A stretch of 24,838 nucleotides of DNA from contig DATFDL010000398.1 in NCBI GenBank assembly GCA_035252155.1, forward strand, positions 1 through 24,838. The letters are read 5' to 3'. This document shows, piece by piece, positions 8,124 to 15,362 of the stretch (positions within the stretch are counted from its first letter, which is position 1; each line of letters begins with the position of its first letter). The notes under the pieces are model-generated. The model had not been told where the DNA came from. It made no database searches and worked only from the letters and a program-made list of their open reading frames with translations. This DNA comes from JAICLL01 sp035252155 (GTDB lineage: Bacteria > Planctomycetota > Planctomycetia > Pirellulales > JAICIG01). The position numbers were made by a program, and so were the translations under genes.

Positions 8124-9419
8124 ATGCCCGACGCCATTCGCATCCAAAACGTCTCGAAGCGATTTCGCCTGGACGATCGCCGGTCGACGGCGCGCTACCG
8201 GACGCTGCGAGAAGATCTGGCGGAAGTGCTGCACTGGGGCCGCCGCGCGGAAGCGCGCGACCGCGCGAGCGGCGAAATCTGGGCGCTGCGCAACCTGTCG
8301 CTCACGGTGCCGCGCGGCGAAGCGTGCGCCATCATCGGGCGAAACGGGGCCGGCAAATCGACGCTGCTCAAAGTGCTTAGCCGCATCACGCGGCCAACTT
8401 CGGGCAAGGTGTGCGTCTGGGGCCGCGTCGGCAGTTTGCTGGAAGTGGGCACGGGTTTTCATCCCGAACTGACCGGGCGCGAGAATATCTTCCTCAACGG
8501 CGCGATTCTCGGCATGAGTCGTCGCGAGATCGCCGCTCGGTTCGACGAGATCGTGGCCTTCGCCGAAACTGAGGAGTTTTTGGAGGTGCCCGTCAAACGC
8601 TACTCGACCGGCATGCATATGCGGTTGGCTTTCGCGGTGGCCGCGCACCTGGAGCCGGAGGTTTTGCTGGTCGACGAAGTACTCGCCGTCGGCGACGCTC
8701 AGTTTCAACGCAAATGCCTTGGCAAGATGCACGGCCTGGCCGACGGCGGGCGCACCGTGTTGTTCGTCAGTCACAACATGCCGGCTGTCCAGTCGCTTTG
8801 CACCCGCGCGGTCTGGTTGGAACAGGGCGTCATCCGCGGCATGGGCCCACCTGGCGAGATTGTGCCGCGCTACCTGCTCGAAGGCAGCGCGGCCCAACAG
8901 CGGCGGTTCTGGCCTAACCCCGACACCGCGCCGGGCGGCGACGTAGTGCGGCTGCACGGGGCCTGCATCCGCCCCGCCAATGGTGCTCCGGGCGATCCGA
9001 TCACAGTGCGCACTCCGGCAGTTATGGAATTCGAGTTTTGGAACCGTGTGCCCGATACGCAACTCAACCTCAGCGTCGTGTTGACCAACGCCGAAGGGGT
9101 CTGCATCTTGAACACGTTTCCGGCCGAAGAAGCCGACTGGCACGGTGAGGCGTTTCCCGCCGGACTGTTTCACAGCGCGGTACATCTGCCGGGCGACCTG
9201 CTCAACAGCGGTTGGCATTCGGTGGAGCTGTACGTGGTCAAAGACGAAACGATTGTGCTCGATCGGCACCCCGGGCTGATCTCCTTCGAAGTCTTGGACG
9301 GCATCGAGCGGCGGCCGCGTTGGCATGGGCAGTGGCAGGGCGCGGTGCGCCCGATGCTGCACTGGCAAACCAGGATGATCTCGACCGAAAGTATCGCGTC
9401 TTGTGAAGCACCACATTAA
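8124..9419 (+). CDS. Wzt-like ABC transporter ATPase for surface polysaccharide export
   Basis: 431 residues. It is a cytoplasmic ATPase powering export of a lipid-linked glycan (O-antigen or similar) through a Wzm-type permease. Walker A is GRNGAGKST (residues 72-80). The signature is the family's altered form YSTGMHMRL (160-168). Walker B is VLLVDE (180-185, Asp184/Glu185), and the H-loop is His217 in SHNM. FHPELTGRENIFLNG is also characteristic of Wzt/TagH-type ATPases. Residues ~250-405 are a beta-rich C-terminal extension as in Wzt proteins, where it recognises the modified glycan end. No permease gene is in the window, so the partner must lie elsewhere. It opens a five-gene operon with the aminotransferase and three glycosyltransferases, and its end overlaps the next gene by 17 bases. 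A TATACT at 8085-8090 could be a -10 element. Confidence 0.9.
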   Translation: MPDAIRIQNVSKRFRLDDRRSTARYRTLREDLAEVLHWGRRAEARDRASGEIWALRNLSLTVPRGEACAIIGRNGAGKSTLLKVLSRITRPTSGKVCVWGRVGSLLEVGTGFHPELTGRENIFLNGAILGMSRREIAARFDEIVAFAETEEFLEVPVKRYSTGMHMRLAFAVAAHLEPEVLLVDEVLAVGDAQFQRKCLGKMHGLADGGRTVLFVSHNMPAVQSLCTRAVWLEQGVIRGMGPPGEIVPRYLLEGSAAQQRRFWPNPDTAPGGDVVRLHGACIRPANGAPGDPITVRTPAVMEFEFWNRVPDTQLNLSVVLTNAEGVCILNTFPAEEADWHGEAFPAGLFHSAVHLPGDLLNSGWHSVELYVVKDETIVLDRHPGLISFEVLDGIERRPRWHGQWQGAVRPMLHWQTRMISTESIASCEAPH

Positions 9420-10611
9420 CGAACTGGCTATCTTTGGCGGGCCGCGAGCGTTCGATCAGCCGCTGCACGTCGGGCGGCCGAACCTGGGCGACCGCGGGCG
9501 GCTCTTGGCGCGGATCGACGAACTGCTCGACCGGCGGTGGTTCACCAACGATGGTCCGCTGGTCCAAGAGTTCGAACGCCGGCTCGCCGAGTGGACCGGC
9601 GCCAAGCACTGCATCGCGGTCTGCAACGGCACGGTGGCACTGGAACTGGCATTGCGCGCTGCCGGCGTCGAGGGCGACGTCATTATGCCGGCGTTCACCT
9701 TTGTGGCCACTGCGCATGCCGTACAGTGGTTGGGCCTGCAGCCGGTTTTCTGCGACATCGACGCCGAAAGCCACACGATCGACCCGGGACGAATCGAGCA
9801 GTTGATTACGCCGCGGACCGCGGCCATCGTCGGCGTACACCTGTGGGGACGTCCCTGCCGCATCGACCGCTTGCAAGCGATCGCCGACCGCCACGGCCTC
9901 ACGCTGCTGTTCGATGCCGCTCACGCCTTTGGGTGCACATGGCGGGGCCGCCCGATCGGCAATTTCGGGTTGGCCGAAGTTTTTAGCTTTCATGCCACGA
10001 AATTTGTGAATGCCTTCGAAGGGGGAGCGATCGTTACGAACGACGATCAACTGGCCGCACGGCTGCGACTGATGCGAAACTTCGGCTTCGCCGGTTACGA
10101 TCAGGTGGTCAGCCTGGGCATCAACGGCAAAATGAGCGAGGTTTCGGCTGCCATGGGGCTGACGAGCCTTGATAGCTGCCATGAGTTCATTGCCGCCAAC
10201 CGGCAAAATCACGAAGCGTATGTGCGCGAGTTGTCGGGCGTGTCCGGGCTGTCGATGCTCGATTACGACGCCGGCGAGCGTGCGAATTACCAATATATTG
10301 TCGTTGAGGTCGACGCCGAGAAAGCGGGCCTCGCGCGCGACGACTTGGTTGAAGTTCTCTGGGCCGAGAACGTATTGGCTCGGCGCTATTTCTATCCGGG
10401 CTGTCATCGGATGGCGCCGTATGCGGCGGCGGGTAATGGATGGCGGTTGCCCGTTACTGACTCGGTGGCGGGCCGCGTATTGTCGCTGCCTACCGGAGGT
10501 ACGGTCGGGTTCGACCAAGTCGCGGCGGTGTGCAATATCCTCCGCACTGCGCTGGCCGACGCCGGCGAAGTCGGGCGGCAACTCGCCCGACTAAAAGCCG
10601 CGGCAACATAA
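9403..10611 (+). CDS. DegT/DnrJ/EryC1/StrS-family PLP sugar aminotransferase
   Basis: 402 residues from a GTG start inside the end of the ABC ATPase gene. The family transfers an amino group, usually from glutamate, to a nucleotide-linked keto-sugar, giving an aminosugar for glycan assembly. The PLP-binding lysine is Lys200 in FSFHATKFVNAFEGG. The aspartate that pairs with the cofactor ring nitrogen is Asp171 in LLFDAAHAFG, at the usual spacing. The N-terminal GPLVQEFERRLAEWTGAKHC and the PAFTFVATAHAVQWLG stretch are standard for the family. Length is normal. Clustering with export and glycosyltransferase genes suggests an amino-deoxy sugar in the exported polysaccharide; which sugar cannot be told. 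Confidence 0.9.
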   Translation: MKHHINELAIFGGPRAFDQPLHVGRPNLGDRGRLLARIDELLDRRWFTNDGPLVQEFERRLAEWTGAKHCIAVCNGTVALELALRAAGVEGDVIMPAFTFVATAHAVQWLGLQPVFCDIDAESHTIDPGRIEQLITPRTAAIVGVHLWGRPCRIDRLQAIADRHGLTLLFDAAHAFGCTWRGRPIGNFGLAEVFSFHATKFVNAFEGGAIVTNDDQLAARLRLMRNFGFAGYDQVVSLGINGKMSEVSAAMGLTSLDSCHEFIAANRQNHEAYVRELSGVSGLSMLDYDAGERANYQYIVVEVDAEKAGLARDDLVEVLWAENVLARRYFYPGCHRMAPYAAAGNGWRLPVTDSVAGRVLSLPTGGTVGFDQVAAVCNILRTALADAGEVGRQLARLKAAAT

Positions 10612-10645
10612 TCTCGTAGCAGAATTCGTGAGAATTCTGAACCGC

Positions 10646-11722
10646 ATGGAATCACGGGCCAAAGTCAGCGTGGCGATGATGGCGTTCAATCATGGGCGCT
10701 TTATCGTGCAAGCCGTCGAAAGCGCGTTGAACCAGGAGACCGACTTCGATTACGAAATTGTCGTCGGCGAAGATTGCTCGACCGACGATACGCGAGAGCT
10801 GCTTTGCAAGCTGCAACGGCACGCGCCCGAGAGGCTCCGTCTAATTCTGCACGATCGAAACGTAGGGATGCATAAAAACCTGGCGCAGGTGCTGTCGGCC
10901 TGCCGCGGGCGGTACATCGCGCTGCTGGAGGGCGACGACTATTGGACCGACCCACACAAGCTGCAGCTTCAGGCCGAGCTGTTGGATTCCAACCCGGAGG
11001 TAGCCATTTGCCACCACGGCGCCCTGGCGGTCGACGACGACGGCCATCTGCCGCCGGCTCCGTTCCATCCGCAGCGTCCTCCGCGGCGGGCAACCGTCGC
11101 GCGGCTGCTCGACGGCAATTTCATCGTCACTTGTACGGCCATGTTTCGCAATGGACTGATCGCCGAGCTGCCGCCATGGTTTTATCGGGCACGGCTAGGC
11201 GATTGGCCGCTGCACATCTTGAACGCGCAATACGGGGCGATCGAATATATCGACCGCGTGATGGGCGTCTACCGACAGCATTCGGGCGGCATCTGGTCGA
11301 CTCTGCCGCGGATTCAGGTGTTGGAGGCTTCGGCCGAAACCGCCGAACTAGTTCGGCCCGCGCTTCCCGCGCGGCAACGGCGCCGGATCTCACGAACGAT
11401 TTTGCGTTGGCGGGCCGATGTTATCGAAATCATGCTCGGCGAAGGCCGCATCGCGGATGCACGGCAGTATGCCCAGGCCCACTTGCCAAGTTCGGCCGGT
11501 GGGCGGCTGCTTCACTTCTACCAGGGTCTTGCGGAAGAACGCCAAGGCCGTCGGCGCGCCGCCACGGCGCACCTGCTCAAGGCTGGCGCAAATGTCCGAG
11601 CTAGGACACGGATTGGCCCCGGTGACATCTTATTAGCCCTGGTTCGAGTGAATTGCCCGAAGCTTTATCAGATATTGCGGGCATGTTGGCGGCGGTGGCG
11701 GCATGATAAACTACTAGAATGA
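10646..11722 (+). CDS. GT2-family glycosyltransferase (first of three)
   Basis: 358 residues from ATG 10646, preferred over the GTG at 10628 because the GT-A fold begins immediately (KVSVAMMAFNHGRFIVQAV). It has the nucleotide-binding EIVVGEDCSTDDT segment and a metal-binding motif EGDDYW around Asp97/Asp98. VMGVYRQHSGGIW later is typical of this GT2 subgroup. The last ~100 residues are helical and Arg-rich and may lie on the membrane surface. It probably adds one sugar to a lipid-linked glycan at the inner face of the membrane. It follows the aminotransferase by a short gap and overlaps the next gene by ATGA. Confidence 0.85.
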   Translation: MESRAKVSVAMMAFNHGRFIVQAVESALNQETDFDYEIVVGEDCSTDDTRELLCKLQRHAPERLRLILHDRNVGMHKNLAQVLSACRGRYIALLEGDDYWTDPHKLQLQAELLDSNPEVAICHHGALAVDDDGHLPPAPFHPQRPPRRATVARLLDGNFIVTCTAMFRNGLIAELPPWFYRARLGDWPLHILNAQYGAIEYIDRVMGVYRQHSGGIWSTLPRIQVLEASAETAELVRPALPARQRRRISRTILRWRADVIEIMLGEGRIADARQYAQAHLPSSAGGRLLHFYQGLAEERQGRRRAATAHLLKAGANVRARTRIGPGDILLALVRVNCPKLYQILRACWRRWRHDKLLE

Positions 11723-12714
11723 TGTCTTCGGGAACTTCCATTTCTGTGCTTTTGCCGGCCTATAATGGCAGCGAGTTCATCGCTCAGGCGCTCGAATCGG
11801 TGTTGCGGCAATCGCGGCCGCCCTCGGAAATTATCGTGGTAGACGACGCCTCGACGGACGGCACCGCCGAGGTGGTCAGCGCGATGCAAGGTCTCGGTCC
11901 GCTGCGGTTGCTACGCTTGGATCGCAACAGTGGCGGGCCGGCCCATCCACTGAACGTGGGCTTGGCCGCGGCGACAGGCGACTATGTAGCGGTCATCGAC
12001 CAAGACGACATCTTCCTGCCGGACAAGCTCGAGCGGCAAGCGCGGCAGCTCGATGAGCAACCCGACTGCAACTTCGCCTTTTCGCTCTGCGCCGGTTCTG
12101 ATTCGCCGCACATGCCGATTCAAGACGCGCCTGCGCTCGACGCGATTGCGGCGCTTCGCTCGGCCGGGGAAGGCCGGGCTCTCGACGGCAGGTCGTGCCT
12201 CAGGCGGCTGCTGGAGCTCGGCAACTTTGTATGCGGCTTTCCAGGGTTCATGTTCCGTCGAAGTCTGGGGCTGGCGCGGGGCGGGCTGGATGAGAGTTTT
12301 CGCATCGCGGCCGACTACGATTTCGTCTGTTGGCTATGCACGCAGGGTGATGTCGCCTATTTGCCGGAGATCGCCTACCTGAAGCGTTTTCATGCGCGGA
12401 ATCTCTGCAATGCACGCTACGCCATGCGCCGCGAGGTTTATCGCGTGCGCCGCCGGTATCGGCAGTACCAGCCCGAGACCTGGCGCACCAAAAGCGCTGC
12501 GCGTAAGGCGGTCGAAGCGGTCTCTGGCACGCTCGGGTTGCCGCGGGCGGCCGACGCCCGACACGACTGGGTCGAGCGCACGAAGGCCCTGCTGCGGCGC
12601 TGTATCTCGGAGAAAAGCTATGATCGGCTGCGCTCGATGCGTCGCCGACTGCGAGGCGATTCGCCGAGTCACGGCGCCGCCGCGACCGTGGACCGCAATG
12701 GAAACCGCACGTGA
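11719..12714 (+). CDS. GT2-family glycosyltransferase (second of three)
   Basis: 331 residues. The start ATG overlaps the preceding TGA; a second ATG follows directly at 11722. The GT-A domain opens ISVLLPAYNGSEFIAQALES and contains EIIVVDDASTDGT for the nucleotide sugar. The metal site is VIDQDD (Asp94, Asp96, Asp97), and AADYDFVCWL supplies the later acidic motif. The C-terminal ~90 residues are strongly basic (RREVYRVRRRYRQYQ) with no clear membrane span, suggesting membrane association. It shares a glycan operon with its neighbours and ends in a GTGA overlap with the next gene. Donor and acceptor are unknown. Confidence 0.86.
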   Translation: MMSSGTSISVLLPAYNGSEFIAQALESVLRQSRPPSEIIVVDDASTDGTAEVVSAMQGLGPLRLLRLDRNSGGPAHPLNVGLAAATGDYVAVIDQDDIFLPDKLERQARQLDEQPDCNFAFSLCAGSDSPHMPIQDAPALDAIAALRSAGEGRALDGRSCLRRLLELGNFVCGFPGFMFRRSLGLARGGLDESFRIAADYDFVCWLCTQGDVAYLPEIAYLKRFHARNLCNARYAMRREVYRVRRRYRQYQPETWRTKSAARKAVEAVSGTLGLPRAADARHDWVERTKALLRRCISEKSYDRLRSMRRRLRGDSPSHGAAATVDRNGNRT

Positions 12715-13682
12715 GCCGCTCCCTTTGCTCGGTGCTCATGCCGGTTTACAACGCCGAATCCTACGTCGGCGATGCGGTGCAAAGTATCGTCACCCAAACT
12801 TGGCGCGACTGGGAATTCATCATCATCGACGACGGCTCGATCGATGGCTCGTCGGAAATCTTGCGCGGCTGGGCGGCGCGCGAGTCGCGCATTCGCTTGA
12901 TCGCTCGGGCAAACACCGGTTATTTGCGGGCCTTGAACGAAGGGCTGGGCCTTGCTCAGGGCGAATTCATCACGCGCATGGACGCCGACGACGTGGCGCT
13001 GGCCGAGCGATTGGAGCGCCAGATCGCGTTTCTCCAATCGCACCCGGATTGCGTGGCGGTGGGGTCTGCGTTGCTGCGGATCGACGCCGACGGCGACGTC
13101 TTGTGCGAGGAGCCGATGCCGGAAACGCATGAGGAAATTGAAGCACGGCTGTTCAACGGACTGGGCGCTCTCGGACATCCGGCCGTGACGATGCGGCGCG
13201 CTGCACTGACCGACGTCGGTGGTTACCGTGACGCCTACTACGGAGCGGAAGATCATGACCTCTGGTTGCGCCTAGCCGAGCACGGTCGGTTGGCGAATCT
13301 GCCCCAGGCTTTGCTTAAGTCGCGGGTACACGCGGAGAATTTCACCTTCGTGCATTATGAGCGATCCCGATCGGCAGTCAGGGCTGCCGTGGCCGACGCC
13401 TGCCGGCGCCGTGGATTGCCTTGTCCCGCCCACGACTTGGTCGACTCGGCTCCGCCACAATCGGGCGTCGACCGCATGCGGGCCTGGACCCGCAGCGCGC
13501 TCTATGCGGGCCACTATCGCACCGGCCGCAAGCACGCGATGGCCATCTGGCGGGCGGACCCGCGTCAGGCCGATTCGTGGATCTTGTTGATCCACGCGTT
13601 ACTTGGCCCCTGTGCGGGGCCCTTGCGGGCCGCGTATCGGTGGCTCAAGCATCGCGGCAGAGACCGGCAACTGGCACTGTAG
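12711..13682 (+). CDS. GT2-family glycosyltransferase (third of three)
   Basis: 323 residues from a GTG start that overlaps the previous TGA. The GT-A fold shows CSVLMPVYNAESYVGDAVQS, then FIIIDDGSIDGS, the metal-binding MDADD (Asp91, Asp93) and GAEDHDLWLRLAEHG (~residues 178-192), which normally holds the catalytic base region. It is the last gene of the glycan operon. Its final Leu codon and TAG stop lie in the left end of the palindromic element at 13677, so that element has set, or at least touches, the C-terminus. Family call is secure; specificity is not. Confidence 0.88.
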   Translation: MSRSLCSVLMPVYNAESYVGDAVQSIVTQTWRDWEFIIIDDGSIDGSSEILRGWAARESRIRLIARANTGYLRALNEGLGLAQGEFITRMDADDVALAERLERQIAFLQSHPDCVAVGSALLRIDADGDVLCEEPMPETHEEIEARLFNGLGALGHPAVTMRRAALTDVGGYRDAYYGAEDHDLWLRLAEHGRLANLPQALLKSRVHAENFTFVHYERSRSAVRAAVADACRRRGLPCPAHDLVDSAPPQSGVDRMRAWTRSALYAGHYRTGRKHAMAIWRADPRQADSWILLIHALLGPCAGPLRAAYRWLKHRGRDRQLAL

Positions 13683-13767
13683 GGAACGTCCTCCGTGGCG
13701 TTCCGTGGGAGGGCGGGGCGACGTCCGCCCGCAATACACGGAACGCCACGGAGGGCGTTCCCTACAG
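13677..13767. repeat. 91-bp palindromic element, copy 1
   Basis: Arms of 31 bases (13677-13707 and 13737-13767) are complementary at 30 positions, the exception being a T opposite G that could still pair as a wobble in RNA. The outer ends are CTGTAGGGAACG and CGTTCCCTACAG. The centre contains a smaller GGGCGG/CCGCCC hairpin. The left end holds the last codon and stop of the third glycosyltransferase. It could act as a transcript-ending hairpin for the operon, though no T-run follows. Two relatives lie at 20049 and 21908. Confidence 0.85.
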
Positions 13768-13854
13768 ACTCGGAAAAGCATTACCTAGGAAGGTCGTCCT
13801 ACAGCGCGTACAATCTGTTTTGGGTAAGACGGTCATATCATTCGATTGCGGCGC

Positions 13855-14802
13855 ATGGCTGAAGATTATTACAAGAGCTTGGGGGTAAGCCGCGACGCCG
13901 ATGCCGCGGCAATCGAAAAAGCCTATGCCAAGCTGGCCCGTAAGTATCACCCCGACGTCAATCCAGACGATAAAACCGCCAAGAAAAAATTCCAGCAAGT
14001 GCAGGCCGCCTACGACGTCTTGAAAGATCCCAAAAAGCGGGAACTCTACGATCGCTACGGCAGCGCCTATCAAGAGGCGGCCGGCGGTGGCGGCCCACGG
14101 CCGGGCGGCGGGCAGGCCTGGCGCCAAACGATCAATCCCGAAGACATCGACTTTGCCCAGTTCTTCGGCGGAGAAGCGCCCGGCGGCTTTGGCGACTTCT
14201 TCACGCAGTTCCGCCGGGGCCGCGCGGCCGGAGCACGCCGCCGCGGCGAGCGATTCGCCGGCCAGGATGTCGAGGCCGAAGTCGAGATCCCTTTCAGCCT
14301 GGCCATACTCGGCGGAGAAACGCAGCTTTCGCTGCGCCGCGCATCGGGCGAGACCGAAACGCTCAGCGTCAAGATACCCGCCGGCATCGACGACGGCAAA
14401 AAGCTGCGGCTCCGCGGACGCGGCGAGCCGTCGCCCGACGGCGGCCCGCGCGGCAATTTGCTGGTGACCGTCCGGGTCGCCTCGCACCCGTTTTTCACTC
14501 GCAAGGGCGATAACCTTTATGTGAGGGTTCCGGTCACGCTGTGGGAAGCGGCCGGCGGCGCAAAGGTCGACGTGCCCACGCCCAAGGGCACCGTCTCGCT
14601 GCGCGTGCCGCCGGGCACCTCCAGCGGCGCCAAGCTGCGCATCAAGGGGCATGGCGTGGCCGCCGCGGGCCAGGCGCCGGGCGATCTGTTCGCTGAAATC
14701 CAGATCGTCATTCCGCCGAAGCTGGATGACACCGGCCTTGAGCAGATCAAACAGCTCGATGCCCGCTATCCATTGCAACCGCGGCGTGATTTGCAGTGGT
14801 AG
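13855..14802 (+). CDS. cbpA: CbpA/DnaJ class B J-domain co-chaperone
   Basis: 315 residues from ATG 13855; an in-frame TTG at 13846 is less likely. It is a cytoplasmic Hsp40-type partner that delivers unfolded clients to DnaK and stimulates its ATPase. The J-domain spans residues ~4-70 with the essential HPD at 32-34. A short Gly-rich and Phe-containing linker follows (PRPGGGQ, QFFGGEAPGGFGDFF). The rest is two beta client-binding domains, including IPAGIDDGKKLRLRGRGEPS and VPPGTSSGAKLRIKGHG. There is no CxxCxGxG zinc domain, so it is class B (CbpA-like) rather than DnaJ proper. No dnaK or grpE is adjacent. The upstream gap is filled by a palindromic element and a possible -10 TACAAT at 13809-13814. 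Confidence 0.9.
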   Translation: MAEDYYKSLGVSRDADAAAIEKAYAKLARKYHPDVNPDDKTAKKKFQQVQAAYDVLKDPKKRELYDRYGSAYQEAAGGGGPRPGGGQAWRQTINPEDIDFAQFFGGEAPGGFGDFFTQFRRGRAAGARRRGERFAGQDVEAEVEIPFSLAILGGETQLSLRRASGETETLSVKIPAGIDDGKKLRLRGRGEPSPDGGPRGNLLVTVRVASHPFFTRKGDNLYVRVPVTLWEAAGGAKVDVPTPKGTVSLRVPPGTSSGAKLRIKGHGVAAAGQAPGDLFAEIQIVIPPKLDDTGLEQIKQLDARYPLQPRRDLQW

Positions 14803-14822
14803 TGAGACCTTACTTTCGCATG

Positions 14823-15248
14823 CTACCGTTCGGGCGTTCGGCGGTACGCCTCGACTTCGAAAGGATTGTCGCGATAGGGATCGCGCCCCACCAGCCATAG
14901 CCAGAGCGAAGCCAGCAGATAGGCCGGCAAAAACGCCGGTCCCCAGCGTTCGTATTGCCGCACGTGAACCCGCTCGTGATCGCGGCTGATGTCGAGCGCG
15001 GCGGCGGTTCGCCCGAGCACAGTGTGGCCCAGCGTCATCGCCCAGGGTTCGCCTGGAAAATGTTCGAGCAGCCAGCGGGCCGCTCCACCGTGAAACTCAA
15101 GAATGCGGCCCACGCGCCGCCCGCGTCCGCCGCTCACCAGTGCTGCCGCACCCACCGCAAGGCCCAGCAATGAACATGGCGCCGCCCAAACGATCGCCAG
15201 ACCGCCGGCTAGTCCATTCACAAGTCTGTTCAACGAGCCGCGCGACAT
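14823..15248 (-). CDS. Small membrane protein with HExxH motif, possible minimal metallopeptidase
   Basis: 141 residues. An N-terminal hydrophobic segment (~residues 10-40) and a second one (~105-120) flank a conserved-looking core: HTVLGR (75-80), then DHERVHVRQYERWG with His91, Glu92 and His95 forming HExxH. Downstream NPFEVEAYRR (128-137) offers Glu131 or Glu133 as a third ligand. HExxH followed by an ExxA-type Glu is the arrangement of small gluzincin-like metallopeptidases, but the family here is usually annotated only as hypothetical, so the enzyme role is inferred. It ends 20 bases from the convergent cbpA and is divergent from ilvD. Confidence 0.75.
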   Translation of the reverse strand: MSRGSLNRLVNGLAGGLAIVWAAPCSLLGLAVGAAALVSGGRGRRVGRILEFHGGAARWLLEHFPGEPWAMTLGHTVLGRTAAALDISRDHERVHVRQYERWGPAFLPAYLLASLWLWLVGRDPYRDNPFEVEAYRRTPER

Positions 15249-15270
15249 AACGCTTTAGCTATGATATACT
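15242..15270 (+). promoter_or_regulatory. Predicted sigma-70-type promoter for ilvD
   Basis: A -35 GCGACA (15242-15247, four of six consensus bases), a 17-base spacer, and a -10 TATACT (15265-15270, five of six) preceded by TG one base upstream. The predicted transcript start is near 15277, ahead of both the short upstream ORF and ilvD. The -35 overlaps the start codon of the divergent HExxH gene. Confidence 0.55.
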
Positions 15271-15302
15271 GATAAAGACGACCGACCGTAGAGGCACAAG
15301 AA

Positions 15303-15362
15303 ATGGAAACGATTCGATTCATACGCTGGGAAGAGCAAGGCGGCTATGCCCATTCAGCTTAA
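15303..15362 (+). CDS. Short upstream ORF (19 aa) overlapping the ilvD start
   Basis: ATG 15303, preceded by AGAGG eight bases upstream, opens 19 codons ending at TAA 15360-15362. It overlaps the first 17 bases of ilvD in another frame. The peptide has two Ile and no Leu or Val codons, so it does not look like a classical branched-chain attenuator peptide. Translational coupling to ilvD is possible. Coding is unproven. Confidence 0.3.
   Translation: METIRFIRWEEQGGYAHSA

Noticed and set aside
8115..10581. Two long minus-strand open frames opposite the ABC ATPase and aminotransferase
   Set aside because: Both are exact shadows of well-recognised plus-strand genes and have low-complexity, charge-biased translations.
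13762..14898. 378-codon minus-strand frame opposite cbpA
   Set aside because: It is antisense to a clear J-domain gene and would run through the palindromic element; no motif is visible.
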